Notes: generated from the letters alone by a model not told the origin. Counted from the first letter of the stretch, positions 1-9,232 are shown. The stretch is DNA of 64,000 nt from Sedimenticola selenatireducens (GCF_007625115.1 NZ_VMNH01000004.1:186001-250000), one strand, 5' to 3'. Numbers and translations: made by a program.

Positions 1-152
1 TTTCAAAAGAAGATACTCATAGGACGAAAATAATCCAAGGTAGTTCAGAGTACAGGCTCGACCCCATATTAGCGGAACGGTTGGTGATATCCCTAGACAA
101 CACCAACTCCCGATGGACTTTCCATTAGCCAGCAGATACTGCCGAACTATGA

Positions 153-2693
153 TTAAGGTTCTTTTTTAGCAACGACTTTTTTTGCCACCTTCTTTTTGGT
201 TACCTTTTTCTTCGCCACACGTTTTTTTGCCGGTGCCTTTTTCGTGGCAAGAGGAACCTGAGACGCCGATGCAGACAACTCGTCGGATGCAAAATCATCC
301 ACTGCAATGAGCGCCATGACCTTTTCATCAAAACGGCGAAGCTGCTGCGCCTCGTCACTGTTTAAGATGCCCTTCTGTTCCGCTTCATTGATCTGCGAGG
401 GGGCATCTTCGCTTTCAAATAGACCTGCCTTACGAGCATCATAGACCTTACGCTCTAAAGGTTTCACCGACTCAGACAGCTCCATTGCTTCCTGCAACAG
501 GCCCAGTGGATTGTTGGGCTCTACCGTTTTGTAAATGCCTTGGCAGAGTCGATCCCGTGTATCACTGGGTTTCATGATCAATTCAACAATCTGCAGGCCG
601 AGTTCATCCGAAGGGGAAGAGTAGGTGCGGCCCCGTGGAAATATAAACAGTCGTAGCAGCGCACCCACCCAGCGATTAGGAAAATTGCGCAACAAACCAT
701 GCAACTGCTCCTGTGCATCATACAGCAGTGAGCGGCATGCCCACTCAACGAGTGGCAGATCCGCCTCGGGGCTACCCTGATTGGTATGATGCTTCAACAC
801 CATGGAGGCAAGATAGATCGAACTCAATACATCACCCAGTCGTGCGGATAACAGCTCCTTGCGTTTCAGTGCACCACCCAGTGTCAGCATGGCCACATCA
901 GCCGCCAGAGCAAAAGAGGCGCTGTAACGGGATATGTGCTGGTAATAACGGCGCGTCTCATCCCGTGTTGGGGCTACCGCATAGCGCGCCTGGGTCAGTG
1001 CCATAATCAGTGATCGTGAGGCATTACTTACGGCGTACCCGATGTGCCCGAACAGTGCCTCGTCAAAAAGCGTGAGACCTGTCTCACCTTCTGCACCGGC
1101 CGCTTCCATCTCTCTCAACACATAAGGATGACAACGGATCGCACCCTGTCCGAAGATAATCAGGCCCCGCGTGAGGATGTTGGCGCCTTCCACCGTAATG
1201 GCTATCGGTATGCCTTGATAGTTCCGCCCAAGATAATTCTTTGGCCCTAACATAATGCCCTTGCCACCCTGTACATCCATCGCATCGTTAGCGATATCAC
1301 GGGCCATTTCAGTATTGTGGTACTTCAATATGGCCGAGGGCACCGACGGTTTTTCTCCGGCATCAATGGCACCAATCGTCACATCCGCAGCGGCACTCAT
1401 AATGTAGGTACGCCCCGCCATACGAGCTAATACCTCCCCAACCCCATGAAACTTGCCAACAGGCAGACCAAACTGGCGACGAATACGCGCATAAGCCCCG
1501 GATGCATAGACGGCAGCCTTGCCTGTCCCAACTGCGTTGGATGGCAAGGTAATCCCACGCCCGACCGATAGCTGTTCAACCAGCATCTTCCAACCCTGCC
1601 CTGCCATCTCGGAGCCCCCGATGATAGCGTCCAAAGGTACAAACACATCCTTGCCCTGGGTTGGTCCATTTTGGAAAGGAATATTCAACGGGAAGTGACG
1701 CCGACCGATAGTAATACCCGGCAGATGGGTAGGGATCAGCGCCGCTGTGATACCGTACTCATCTTGCTCACCCATCAGGTGTTCAGGATCATAGAGTTTA
1801 AAGGCGAGACCCAATACAGTAGCAATGGGTGCCAAGGTGATGTAACGCTTATCCCAATTGAGCCGGATGCCGATCACCTCTTGGCCTTCATACTCACCCC
1901 GACAGACCACGCCGGTATCAGTAATGGCCGTTGCATCCGAGCCAACACGCGGGGAGGTCAAGGCAAAGCAGGGGATCTCATCGCCAGCCGCCAGCCGTGG
2001 CAGGTAGTAATCCTTCTGGGCTTCAGTGCCATAGTGCAGCAACAGCTCCCCGGGGCCCAATGAATTGGGAACACCCACGGTAGAGGCCGCCACCAGGCTG
2101 CGGCTGGCCAGCTTGGTGAGTACCTTGGACTGTGCCAGTGCGGAGAATTCAAGCCCACCATATCGCTTGGGAATGATCATGGCGAAGAATTTTTCCTGCT
2201 TGATATAGGCCCACACCTCCGGTGGCAAGTCGGCCAGCTCATGAGTAATCTGCCAGTCATCGAGCATTTTACAGAGCACTTCTGTCGGGCCATCAAGAAA
2301 AGCCTGCTCTTCCCGACTTAAGCGTGGCGCAGGCATTTGATGCAGTGTCTCCCAGTCTGGTGAACCGGAGAACAGCTCCCCCTCCCACCAGACGGTACCG
2401 GCCTCCAGCGCTTCCCGCTCTGTCTTGGACATGGGGGGCAGCATCGTTCGATAGACCGCCAATAAACGTCGTGAGATATGGTTCCTTCTTACACCGGGGA
2501 GGTTCAACAAGCACATTCCAAGAAAAAGCACCCACAACGCCAGCAACCAGAGTCCGCTTGCACAACCCCAGAATGAATAGGCGAGCAGCACACCACCCAG
2601 GATAAATGTGGACCGTTTAAGCGTCTCCCGCCGATAGGCCAATGCGATAGCCACAACAGGAAACAATAGGAACCAAAAAAGCATTGCCACCAT
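153..2693 (-). CDS. fadE: Acyl-CoA dehydrogenase, FadE type, with lysine-rich C-terminal tail
   Basis: This 846-residue protein should catalyse the first, FAD-dependent step of fatty-acid beta-oxidation, oxidising acyl-CoA to trans-2-enoyl-CoA. It has the FadE layout: hydrophobic N-terminal segments (about residues 5-70), the acyl-CoA dehydrogenase core, and a long C-terminal domain. The block ITVEGANILTRG near residue 500 is typical of FadE and carries the presumed catalytic glutamate. The protein is about 30 residues longer than E. coli FadE (about 814). The excess is a run of KK, AKK and VAKK units over the last 32 or so residues, resembling histone-H1 or AlgP-type tails. The ATG at 2693 is preceded by GGGAG six bases upstream. 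The gene stands alone, divergent from the binding-protein operon, with a perfect palindrome 28 bp upstream of its start. The family assignment is secure; the role of the tail is unknown. Confidence 0.95.
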   Translation of the reverse strand: MVAMLFWFLLFPVVAIALAYRRETLKRSTFILGGVLLAYSFWGCASGLWLLALWVLFLGMCLLNLPGVRRNHISRRLLAVYRTMLPPMSKTEREALEAGTVWWEGELFSGSPDWETLHQMPAPRLSREEQAFLDGPTEVLCKMLDDWQITHELADLPPEVWAYIKQEKFFAMIIPKRYGGLEFSALAQSKVLTKLASRSLVAASTVGVPNSLGPGELLLHYGTEAQKDYYLPRLAAGDEIPCFALTSPRVGSDATAITDTGVVCRGEYEGQEVIGIRLNWDKRYITLAPIATVLGLAFKLYDPEHLMGEQDEYGITAALIPTHLPGITIGRRHFPLNIPFQNGPTQGKDVFVPLDAIIGGSEMAGQGWKMLVEQLSVGRGITLPSNAVGTGKAAVYASGAYARIRRQFGLPVGKFHGVGEVLARMAGRTYIMSAAADVTIGAIDAGEKPSVPSAILKYHNTEMARDIANDAMDVQGGKGIMLGPKNYLGRNYQGIPIAITVEGANILTRGLIIFGQGAIRCHPYVLREMEAAGAEGETGLTLFDEALFGHIGYAVSNASRSLIMALTQARYAVAPTRDETRRYYQHISRYSASFALAADVAMLTLGGALKRKELLSARLGDVLSSIYLASMVLKHHTNQGSPEADLPLVEWACRSLLYDAQEQLHGLLRNFPNRWVGALLRLFIFPRGRTYSSPSDELGLQIVELIMKPSDTRDRLCQGIYKTVEPNNPLGLLQEAMELSESVKPLERKVYDARKAGLFESEDAPSQINEAEQKGILNSDEAQQLRRFDEKVMALIAVDDFASDELSASASQVPLATKKAPAKKRVAKKKVTKKKVAKKVVAKKEP

Positions 2694-2720
2694 TACGCTC
2701 TCCCTAGTGAGGTACCTTCA

Positions 2721-2739
2721 CTTGACGTTTTACGTCAAG
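2721..2739. promoter_or_regulatory. Perfect palindrome upstream of fadE, likely operator
   Basis: CTTGACGT-TTT-ACGTCAAG is a perfect 8-bp inverted repeat with a 3-bp spacer, 28 bp upstream of the fadE start codon in a divergent intergenic region. It resembles, from memory, sites of the LiuR/MerR-type regulators of fatty-acid and branched-chain acyl-CoA genes in proteobacteria (TTGACGT...ACGTMAA-like). No regulator gene of that kind lies in the window, so the binding protein is inferred. Confidence 0.5.
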
Positions 2740-2923
2740 ACAAATGGACTGACTCCCTTTAGGGTAGGCTAGAACGCGTGGCGGGTAAATGCACCATGAA
2801 TAACGGTTAGTTTTCAAATGATTACCCACCGGAATAATTTAAAGTAACAGGGCTAAAGAGAGTAAGAAATTGGCCGATAGATATTAGAATCTGAAATATA
2901 AGTGTCTATCCGGGGAGAAAAGG

Positions 2924-3910
2924 ATGTCAAGGACAGTGAAATCATGGGCTCGTCACGGGCTTAGCCTACTCCTGCTGATTACGCTACTCGGTCCAACCCT
3001 AACCCTTGCAGCAGACCGTTGCCTCTATATCTCATCCTATCATCAGGGCTACGCCTGGTCAGATGGAGTAGAACGTGGCATTCGCAATACCCTGGGTGAA
3101 CGCTGCGAGTTACGTCAGTTGGATATGGACACAAAACGCAACAAGGGCGATGCTTATATCCAACAGATAGTAGAAAAAACCAAACACCTGATTGAAGAGT
3201 GGCAACCCAACGTCATCATCACATCCGATGATAATGCAGCAAAGTATCTGATACAGGCCCACTATAAAAACGCAAAAATTCCCTTTGTCTTCTGTGGCGT
3301 CAACTGGACAATCAGTGAATACGGGTTCCCCTATAGCAATGTCACCGGAATCATCGAAGTTGCACCGCTAAAACCGATGCTGGAACAGGCGGCACGCCTC
3401 AGTTCACATTCACTCTACAGCGCTTACTACATTGGCGCGGACACGCTGACTGAGAAGAAGAACTTCTCGCGCATACAAGCGGCGGCCGCTGAACTGGGTA
3501 TCACCCTTGAGAAGCGACTGGTTAGTAACATGGCGGATTGGAAAAAAGCCTATCTCGACGCCCAAAACCAGAGGTACATCGTACTCGGCAGCCATTCAGG
3601 CATTAGCGATTGGAATGCCAAAGAGATGGCACAATTTACAGCCGACAGGGGTCAGATCGTCAGCGTAACAAACCATGATTGGATGATGCCATTCACCCTC
3701 TTGGGCTTTACCAAAATACCGGAAGAACATGGTGAGTGGGCTGCCAAGGCCGCAATAGCGATACTTGACGGAACATCACCTATTGATATTCCGATTGTCT
3801 CCAATCGCAAGTGGGATCTCTGGCTCAACCCGATCCTACTTGAAAAATCCGCCATAAAGTTACCGAGAAAACTGACGCGCAAGGCAAAAAAAGTTACCAC
3901 TCAACCATGA
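2924..3910 (+). CDS. Orphan periplasmic substrate-binding protein (ABC_sub_bind-like), sensor partner
   Basis: This 328-residue protein has a signal peptide (hydrophobic stretch at residues 14-29, cleavage near LTLAA). The mature part looks like the ABC transporter substrate-binding family (PF04392-type, COG2984-like). Motifs shared with the protein at 20966-22822 are SYHQGYAWSDG near the mature N-terminus, [16 protein letters not shown] and NVTGIIEV. No permease or ATPase gene is nearby. The stop overlaps the next gene's start in an ATGA, and that gene encodes a membrane c-di-GMP enzyme. The likely role is therefore ligand capture for signalling, not transport. GGGGAG lies upstream of the ATG. 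The ligand is unknown. Confidence 0.8.
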   Translation: MSRTVKSWARHGLSLLLLITLLGPTLTLAADRCLYISSYHQGYAWSDGVERGIRNTLGERCELRQLDMDTKRNKGDAYIQQIVEKTKHLIEEWQPNVIITSDDNAAKYLIQAHYKNAKIPFVFCGVNWTISEYGFPYSNVTGIIEVAPLKPMLEQAARLSSHSLYSAYYIGADTLTEKKNFSRIQAAAAELGITLEKRLVSNMADWKKAYLDAQNQRYIVLGSHSGISDWNAKEMAQFTADRGQIVSVTNHDWMMPFTLLGFTKIPEEHGEWAAKAAIAILDGTSPIDIPIVSNRKWDLWLNPILLEKSAIKLPRKLTRKAKKVTTQP

Positions 3911-6648
3911 CAGTGAAACAACGAACCACCGTTTCTGTCAGTACCAGCGTCTTACTTACAATAGGCAGTCTGGTTATTGTCTTATGTGTCGGTTTTGTCG
4001 CTTTTTTTATGAACTGGGAAAAAGCCAACGAACAGTTCAACTATCGCACCAAGACGATTGTACAAACCGTATCCCAGCGCCTCGCCTCTGCTGATGCGGC
4101 GCTCATCACACTGATTGGATTAAGCCAAGCCACTGAAGAGCTCAATTCAGCGTTATTAACACCGATCAGTGAAAAACTGATCGAACGTTTTCCATTTATC
4201 ACATCCATCTCCTATCTCTCGCTCTTGACTCCCCCTGAAATTGAAAGCTTCCTAGCGGAGATGAGAAACAATGGGATGCCACAATTCCAACTCCAGCCAT
4301 TTGGCAGTCACAAAGCTGACACCCTCCCTGACTGTTTCACAAAGAAATGTTTGATTACCACCTTTATTGAACCCCTTGAGCCAAAGACTGCACGTCAAAT
4401 AGGCATGGACTGGTGGAGTGACCAGCGCTTTAGAACGATGATCTTTGAGGCCGTCACAACCAATGGCCCCGCATTAGCCTCATCAAACAGCGCGATTGAA
4501 TTCCTTAACCCACATATGATGCTGCGCCCAACCTACTTTGGAAACGTAACACCACGTAGTCTAGCCGAAAGACAAGAGCAGTTGAGTGGCGTATTTCTAC
4601 TAACGATTGATTACCCTGCACTACTCGAATTCAAACTCGAGCCCATGTCCGAACTCAGCTATTCCCTTTCGATTATTGATTCTAACGGTGAAGAACAGAA
4701 TATTTTCAATACCGAAAATACAAATGGCTCGAACAGATCACTCATGCTAGGAACCTTAGAGCAATCACAGACATTTAACCTTGGAAACCAAAACATTCGC
4801 CTGGATATAATAGGCTGGCCCATTAAAGATGAACTACGTCCCTTGTCCGTTCTTTTTTCCATGGTGGTTACGGCAGTACTACTCTACGCATTTTCATCCA
4901 TATGGTTGAATCGTAGACTGGCGGCGGCTGAGCGCTCTGCCGCCCAGGAACAACTGTTTCAAGAAAAGGATAAAGCGGACGTTACCCTACAGAGCATTGG
5001 TGATGGCGTCATCACCACAGATATCGCTTTTCGTATCACCTATATCAATCCCGTCGCAGAGATTCTATTAGGTCGCACATTCAGTCAAATAAAAGGACGC
5101 TTTATCTCAGAAATCGCCCCCTTTAGGACAAAAGAGAGCGGCCAAGTGGTGGAAAACCCCTTTACCTATTACATGGGTGCACAGCAGAGTCGAAACACGC
5201 CTACGCACTTAGTGCTTGCACACCCTTCCGGTCGGGAAATCAGTATCGATTGTACCGTATCTCATCTGACCAATCGCGTTGGCAATACAATAGGAAGCGT
5301 GCTGGTGATGAGGGATGTCAGTCTGGAAAGTGAACTGACTTCCGCTTTAGCCTACCAGGCCAGTCATGATGCCTTAACCGGCTTACTAAATCGTAATGAA
5401 TTCGAAAATCGATTAAAAGAGATGCTGGAGAGCAGTCGAATTCAGAAGTCTCAACACGCCCTTTGTTATATTGACCTGGACCAATTCAAACTGGTCAATG
5501 ACACCTGTGGTCACTTGGCTGGAGACAACCTGTTAAAACAACTGGCTAGTATTTTACAGGCTCAGATGCGCGAAATGGATGTAGTAGCCCGTCTTGGCGG
5601 AGATGAGTTCGGCGTGCTAATACATCACTGCGGACTTGATCGGGCGCTTGAAGTGGCAGAGCGCCTCAAACAAGTCATCGGGGATCATCGTTTCAAATGG
5701 GATGAAAAGATTTTCGATGTACACGCCAGCATTGGTGTTGTGCAGATCACACACGATATTGATACGCTCTCTGATCTTATGAGTGCGGCCGACCTTGCCT
5801 GCTACACCGCCAAAGATATGGGCAGAGATACCGTACACGCCTATCAGCCAAATGATAAAGAGATTGCACATCGACACTCCCAGATGCAATGGCTTCCTCG
5901 CATTCAAGAAGCGCTGCACAACAATGAATTCAAGTTGGTTACTCAGCGCATTGTGTCACTACAAAACAATACTGATCCGCATGAAATTTATGAGTTCCTA
6001 CTTCGTTGGCCACAAGGGGATGGCAGTCAGGTATCTCCTGGCATCTTTATCCCCGCAGCAGAACGCTATGACCTGATGCGTAATATAGACCGCTGGGTAG
6101 TTCAAAACGCCTTCTCACTTATCGAAAAGGTTCATGCGGAGTATGTGCCATTGCGGTCACGCCTCTACTCTATCAATCTCTCTGGCCAATCGATTGGCGA
6201 TCCCAAACTCGCTGGATTTATCAGTAGCCAGTTAAAACGCTATAACATTACTCCGGAATTGATCTGCTTTGAGATTACAGAGACATCCGCCATCGCCAAC
6301 TATTCAACTGCTGATGAATTTATTCGTCAGATGCTAACGATTGGCTGTCAGTTCGCGTTGGATGATTTTGGTTCAGGATTAAGCTCGTTTGGCTATCTCA
6401 AGCAACTGCCTGTTTCACTTTTAAAGATTGATGGCCAGTTTGTCAGAGACATGGCAAAAGATCCGGTCGATAGAGTTATGGTTAGAACCATTCAGGATGT
6501 CGCCCGCGCACTCAAACTCAAGACTATTGCAGAGTGGGTTGAAGATGAACAGGTAATTGATCTCCTCAGAGAGATCGGTATTGATTATGCGCAAGGGTTT
6601 CACATAGAAAAACCACAGCCCGCTGATAAATTACTGGTGCTGAGTTGA
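3907..6648 (+). CDS. CHASE-PAS-GGDEF-EAL membrane c-di-GMP enzyme
   Basis: This 913-residue protein should make and/or hydrolyse cyclic di-GMP at the inner membrane. Order: TM1 (about 12-34), a periplasmic CHASE-like domain (about 40-300), TM2 (about 313-333), PAS (about 350-475), GGDEF (about 485-645) and EAL (about 655-910). The cyclase motif GGDEF is intact and preceded at the proper distance by an RxxD inhibitory site (REMD). The EAL signature is altered to EFLLRW, but ETET-like (FEITET), DDFGSG and KIDGQF motifs remain, and the usual AEGVE is AEWVE. Phosphodiesterase activity is thus plausible but uncertain. Its ATG overlaps the binding-protein stop, so the periplasmic protein probably feeds signals to it. 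It ends 6 bp from the convergent hydrolase. Confidence 0.92.
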   Translation: MTVKQRTTVSVSTSVLLTIGSLVIVLCVGFVAFFMNWEKANEQFNYRTKTIVQTVSQRLASADAALITLIGLSQATEELNSALLTPISEKLIERFPFITSISYLSLLTPPEIESFLAEMRNNGMPQFQLQPFGSHKADTLPDCFTKKCLITTFIEPLEPKTARQIGMDWWSDQRFRTMIFEAVTTNGPALASSNSAIEFLNPHMMLRPTYFGNVTPRSLAERQEQLSGVFLLTIDYPALLEFKLEPMSELSYSLSIIDSNGEEQNIFNTENTNGSNRSLMLGTLEQSQTFNLGNQNIRLDIIGWPIKDELRPLSVLFSMVVTAVLLYAFSSIWLNRRLAAAERSAAQEQLFQEKDKADVTLQSIGDGVITTDIAFRITYINPVAEILLGRTFSQIKGRFISEIAPFRTKESGQVVENPFTYYMGAQQSRNTPTHLVLAHPSGREISIDCTVSHLTNRVGNTIGSVLVMRDVSLESELTSALAYQASHDALTGLLNRNEFENRLKEMLESSRIQKSQHALCYIDLDQFKLVNDTCGHLAGDNLLKQLASILQAQMREMDVVARLGGDEFGVLIHHCGLDRALEVAERLKQVIGDHRFKWDEKIFDVHASIGVVQITHDIDTLSDLMSAADLACYTAKDMGRDTVHAYQPNDKEIAHRHSQMQWLPRIQEALHNNEFKLVTQRIVSLQNNTDPHEIYEFLLRWPQGDGSQVSPGIFIPAAERYDLMRNIDRWVVQNAFSLIEKVHAEYVPLRSRLYSINLSGQSIGDPKLAGFISSQLKRYNITPELICFEITETSAIANYSTADEFIRQMLTIGCQFALDDFGSGLSSFGYLKQLPVSLLKIDGQFVRDMAKDPVDRVMVRTIQDVARALKLKTIAEWVEDEQVIDLLREIGIDYAQGFHIEKPQPADKLLVLS

Positions 6649-6654
6649 CCCCTG

Positions 6655-7326
6655 CTAAAAACCCATCACTTGAGATAACTCGTCACTAGAGAGTACATGA
6701 CAATAGATCATATTAATAATCTCCAACTCTTTCTGGTGTAACTCATCTGTCCCCGCTGCACAACCATCCTCTATCACGATAACATTAAAACTCTCATCGG
6801 CAAGACTGCGAACCGTAGAGGAGACACACTGATCCGTAAAGATGCCTGTCATAACCACATTTTTTACTCCCATATTCTGCAGTATCAAACGCAGATTGGT
6901 TCCTGTAAGGGCGCTGTCCGTGGTCTTGGTAAGTTCAACTTCTCCTGGTAGCGGCATCAAATCAGGAACAATCTGTGAGCTCACCTCATCTTTAGGTAAC
7001 AGCAGGTAATTCCAACCGGGCTTTTTCTGGCTCAATGAACGATCACGACCATCCGCCAGCATGCATGCGATACGTGCATGCAAAACATCCATCCCGTGAG
7101 CACGAAAATGCCCCTGTAGCTTCTTTACCGTTGGGATGACGATACCGGTCATCCGATCATGGAATGGCGCCCATCTTGCGCGCTCATTCTCATCATCAGA
7201 CTGCTGCATGTAGATATTCTGGATATCTATCGTCAGCAACACCGTCTCCTTCGGATCCAACAACAACTCTTCAGGTTCAGGCGCGCCCTGGTAGTAAAAA
7301 GATCGATAATCGGTTTTCCAGCCCAT
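6655..7326 (-). CDS. Cysteine hydrolase, isochorismatase family
   Basis: This 223-residue protein belongs to the isochorismatase-like cysteine hydrolases (nicotinamidase, biuret and carbamoyl hydrolases). The expected Asp-Lys-Cys triad is visible: Asp in LLTIDIQN, Lys in LTKTTDSAL and Cys in GIFTDQCVSST. The substrate cannot be told from sequence. I prefer the ATG at 7326, with GAGGGG five bases upstream, over the GTG two codons earlier. A small gene sits 32 bp upstream on the same strand, and a LysR regulator diverges beyond that, so the two are probably an operon under that regulator. Confidence 0.88.
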   Translation of the reverse strand: MGWKTDYRSFYYQGAPEPEELLLDPKETVLLTIDIQNIYMQQSDDENERARWAPFHDRMTGIVIPTVKKLQGHFRAHGMDVLHARIACMLADGRDRSLSQKKPGWNYLLLPKDEVSSQIVPDLMPLPGEVELTKTTDSALTGTNLRLILQNMGVKNVVMTGIFTDQCVSSTVRSLADESFNVIVIEDGCAAGTDELHQKELEIINMIYCHVLSSDELSQVMGF

Positions 7327-7358
7327 GCACACCCCTCAAGGAAATAGTGGCCCCAGCC

Positions 7359-7592
7359 TTATCTCATCATAGTGCAGTCCGAATTGCCAAGTGATGGCGA
7401 CGCTTCCGAATAACGATGGAATGGCAATATCTGACTCATATAATGAATGATATCCCAGGCCTTACTGGAACGCTGACAATGCGCACGTCGCTGGTAATAA
7501 CGAAAATCAATACTACCATTGAGGGTTCGGCGTACTGCTGTGCTTGTGGGAACCTCAGATTCCATATAATGATCGAATCTTTTCGTATCCAT
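7359..7592 (-). CDS. Small conserved-looking protein of unknown function
   Basis: This 77-residue ORF begins at an ATG with a textbook AGGAG seven bases upstream and sits directly before the isochorismatase-like gene, so I take it as real. The core reads NGSIDFRYYQRRAHCQRSSKAW, rich in Arg and aromatic residues. No signal peptide or membrane segment is seen. I do not recognise a named domain. Its position opposite a LysR gene suggests co-regulation with the hydrolase. Confidence 0.6.
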   Translation of the reverse strand: MDTKRFDHYMESEVPTSTAVRRTLNGSIDFRYYQRRAHCQRSSKAWDIIHYMSQILPFHRYSEASPSLGNSDCTMMR

Positions 7593-7741
7593 GGTACGCT
7601 CCTATATAGTCAAGTATTATTCATCTATATGTTTTTCTACATTTCGTAGCAAGATGATTAAATAGAACTATAATTGGCCAATACACACTCAACAAACGAT
7701 AGATTTTCACTCACACATTATATTTTCTCATCTATTAACAC

Positions 7742-8662
7742 ATGATCACACCACCCCTGAATGCCATACGGGCCTTTGAAGCCGCCGCACGACACCTCAG
7801 CTTCAGTCTTGCAGCAGAGGAACTGCATGTCACAGCCTCAGCAGTAAGTCATCAGATCAAAACGCTGGAAGAGTATCTGGATATCAAGCTGTTCATTCGC
7901 CAGACCCGACAAGTCACACTCACACCCGAGGCACAAGCCTACCTACCGGCTATAAGAATGGGATTGGATCAGATCAACGAAGCGACCCGGAGAGCCATGA
8001 GTCGCCAGGATACCGTGATCCGAATAAATCTTGCCCCGGCTATAGCGGGAGGCTGGCTCATACCGCGACTGTACGATTTTTATAATAAGCACACTGATGT
8101 CGAGATAGAAATCACCACATCAATGAAACTGGTGGATTTTAATCGATCGGATGTGGATCTGGCCGTTCGATTCGGCAAAGGCCACTGGCAAGGCCTGAGG
8201 AGCCACCTGCTGCTCAATGAGCTACTGATACCTGTATGCAGCCCTAAACTGCTCACAAAGAATGACCACCCCGAGTCACCAGAAGCACTGCTAAAATTCC
8301 CACTCCTGCATGTCAAACCCAAAGCAACCGATTGGCAAGAGTGGTTTCAGGCCGCAGGCATAGCACATGAAGCACTGAAGATGGGTGCCGGTTTCCAGAG
8401 TTCGCCGCTAATGCTGGATGCCGTTGAAGCCGGATTGGGATACGGTATCGTCAGCCGACATCTGGTTGAACAGGAACTTGCCAGCAACCGAATTGTTATC
8501 CCTTTCGATATCAGCCTTATTGGAAGTAATGGCTACTACCTGGTCTACCCGGAAAACCGATGCAAGGACCACAAAGTGGTTTTATTCAGGGATTGGGTGT
8601 TAAACCAGACAAAGACAACAACTGATGGAGGTCGGAGTCAGGTCGCGCAAAACCACCTGTAA
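7742..8662 (+). CDS. LysR-family transcriptional regulator, GcvA-like
   Basis: This 306-residue protein has an N-terminal winged helix-turn-helix (about residues 5-65: FEAAARHLSFSLAAEELHVTASAVSHQIKTLEE, written here in pieces as RHLSFSLAAEEL and TASAVSHQIKTLE) and a LysR substrate-binding domain (about 90-295). The spacing and the PPLNAIRAFEAAAR opening are typical of GcvA-like regulators. It is divergent from the small protein/isochorismatase pair, with 149 bp between the start codons, and probably controls that pair and itself. The effector is unknown. The length is normal for the family. Confidence 0.92.
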   Translation: MITPPLNAIRAFEAAARHLSFSLAAEELHVTASAVSHQIKTLEEYLDIKLFIRQTRQVTLTPEAQAYLPAIRMGLDQINEATRRAMSRQDTVIRINLAPAIAGGWLIPRLYDFYNKHTDVEIEITTSMKLVDFNRSDVDLAVRFGKGHWQGLRSHLLLNELLIPVCSPKLLTKNDHPESPEALLKFPLLHVKPKATDWQEWFQAAGIAHEALKMGAGFQSSPLMLDAVEAGLGYGIVSRHLVEQELASNRIVIPFDISLIGSNGYYLVYPENRCKDHKVVLFRDWVLNQTKTTTDGGRSQVAQNHL

Positions 8663-8725
8663 AAACCAACGACCGGGGCGGCATGACTCCTACCCTCGCC
8701 ACAAACACGCGACGCCAGGTCAATC

Positions 8726-9232
8726 CTACGGAAACAACTGAACGATACCGCTCTTACCGGCAAAATCACCCACCATCCAAATCTGCTCAAAAGGATGGTT
8801 CTCAGGCACCGCAATATGATGCTGCAGCGACTTAATCTCATCGGCACTCCATGCAGGATGAGCATTACGAATGACCAGCCAAACCCGCTTGGTTTTGTAA
8901 CGCTTGTGCGATTTGTTTTCAAGGATACGATTCAATGCCCTCAGTAATCGCGCATGGGGGTCTGCAACTGATTCCAGATCACGAAGCGCCTCTACCGTAA
9001 TATCACTCAACTCGCGACCCAATATCTGCATCGCCTCTTGCTCGCTGCCATAAAGGTGGGCCACTTCAAGATCCAGCCGCTCTCCTTCGAACTGGCATGA
9101 GACATCCGGCTTTATTGGCCGGTTATGCCAAATATGACGGATCTCTTTACCGGTATCATGCTCATACCAACGCATGAACAGCTTCGCCGCCTCATGCTCT
9201 AGCACTATTTTTTCATCTTCACTGGATTGCAT
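8726..9232 (-). CDS. Hypothetical protein, possible PD-(D/E)XK-like fold
   Basis: This 168-residue soluble protein starts at the ATG at 9232 (a TTG lies two codons upstream). I do not recognise the family. The stretch KPDVSCQFEGERLDLEVAHL has the look of a restriction-endonuclease-like core (PD, then a strand ending in an acidic residue), followed by a helix and a strand KRVWLVIRN. The Lys of the classical motif is not evident, so nuclease activity is speculative. It has no signal peptide. It lies convergent to the LysR gene and has no clear operon partner. Confidence 0.6.
   Translation of the reverse strand: MQSSEDEKIVLEHEAAKLFMRWYEHDTGKEIRHIWHNRPIKPDVSCQFEGERLDLEVAHLYGSEQEAMQILGRELSDITVEALRDLESVADPHARLLRALNRILENKSHKRYKTKRVWLVIRNAHPAWSADEIKSLQHHIAVPENHPFEQIWMVGDFAGKSGIVQLFP

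Noticed and set aside
1671-2063. 130-codon plus-strand frame opposite fadE
   Set aside because: Shadow of a well-supported FadE gene.
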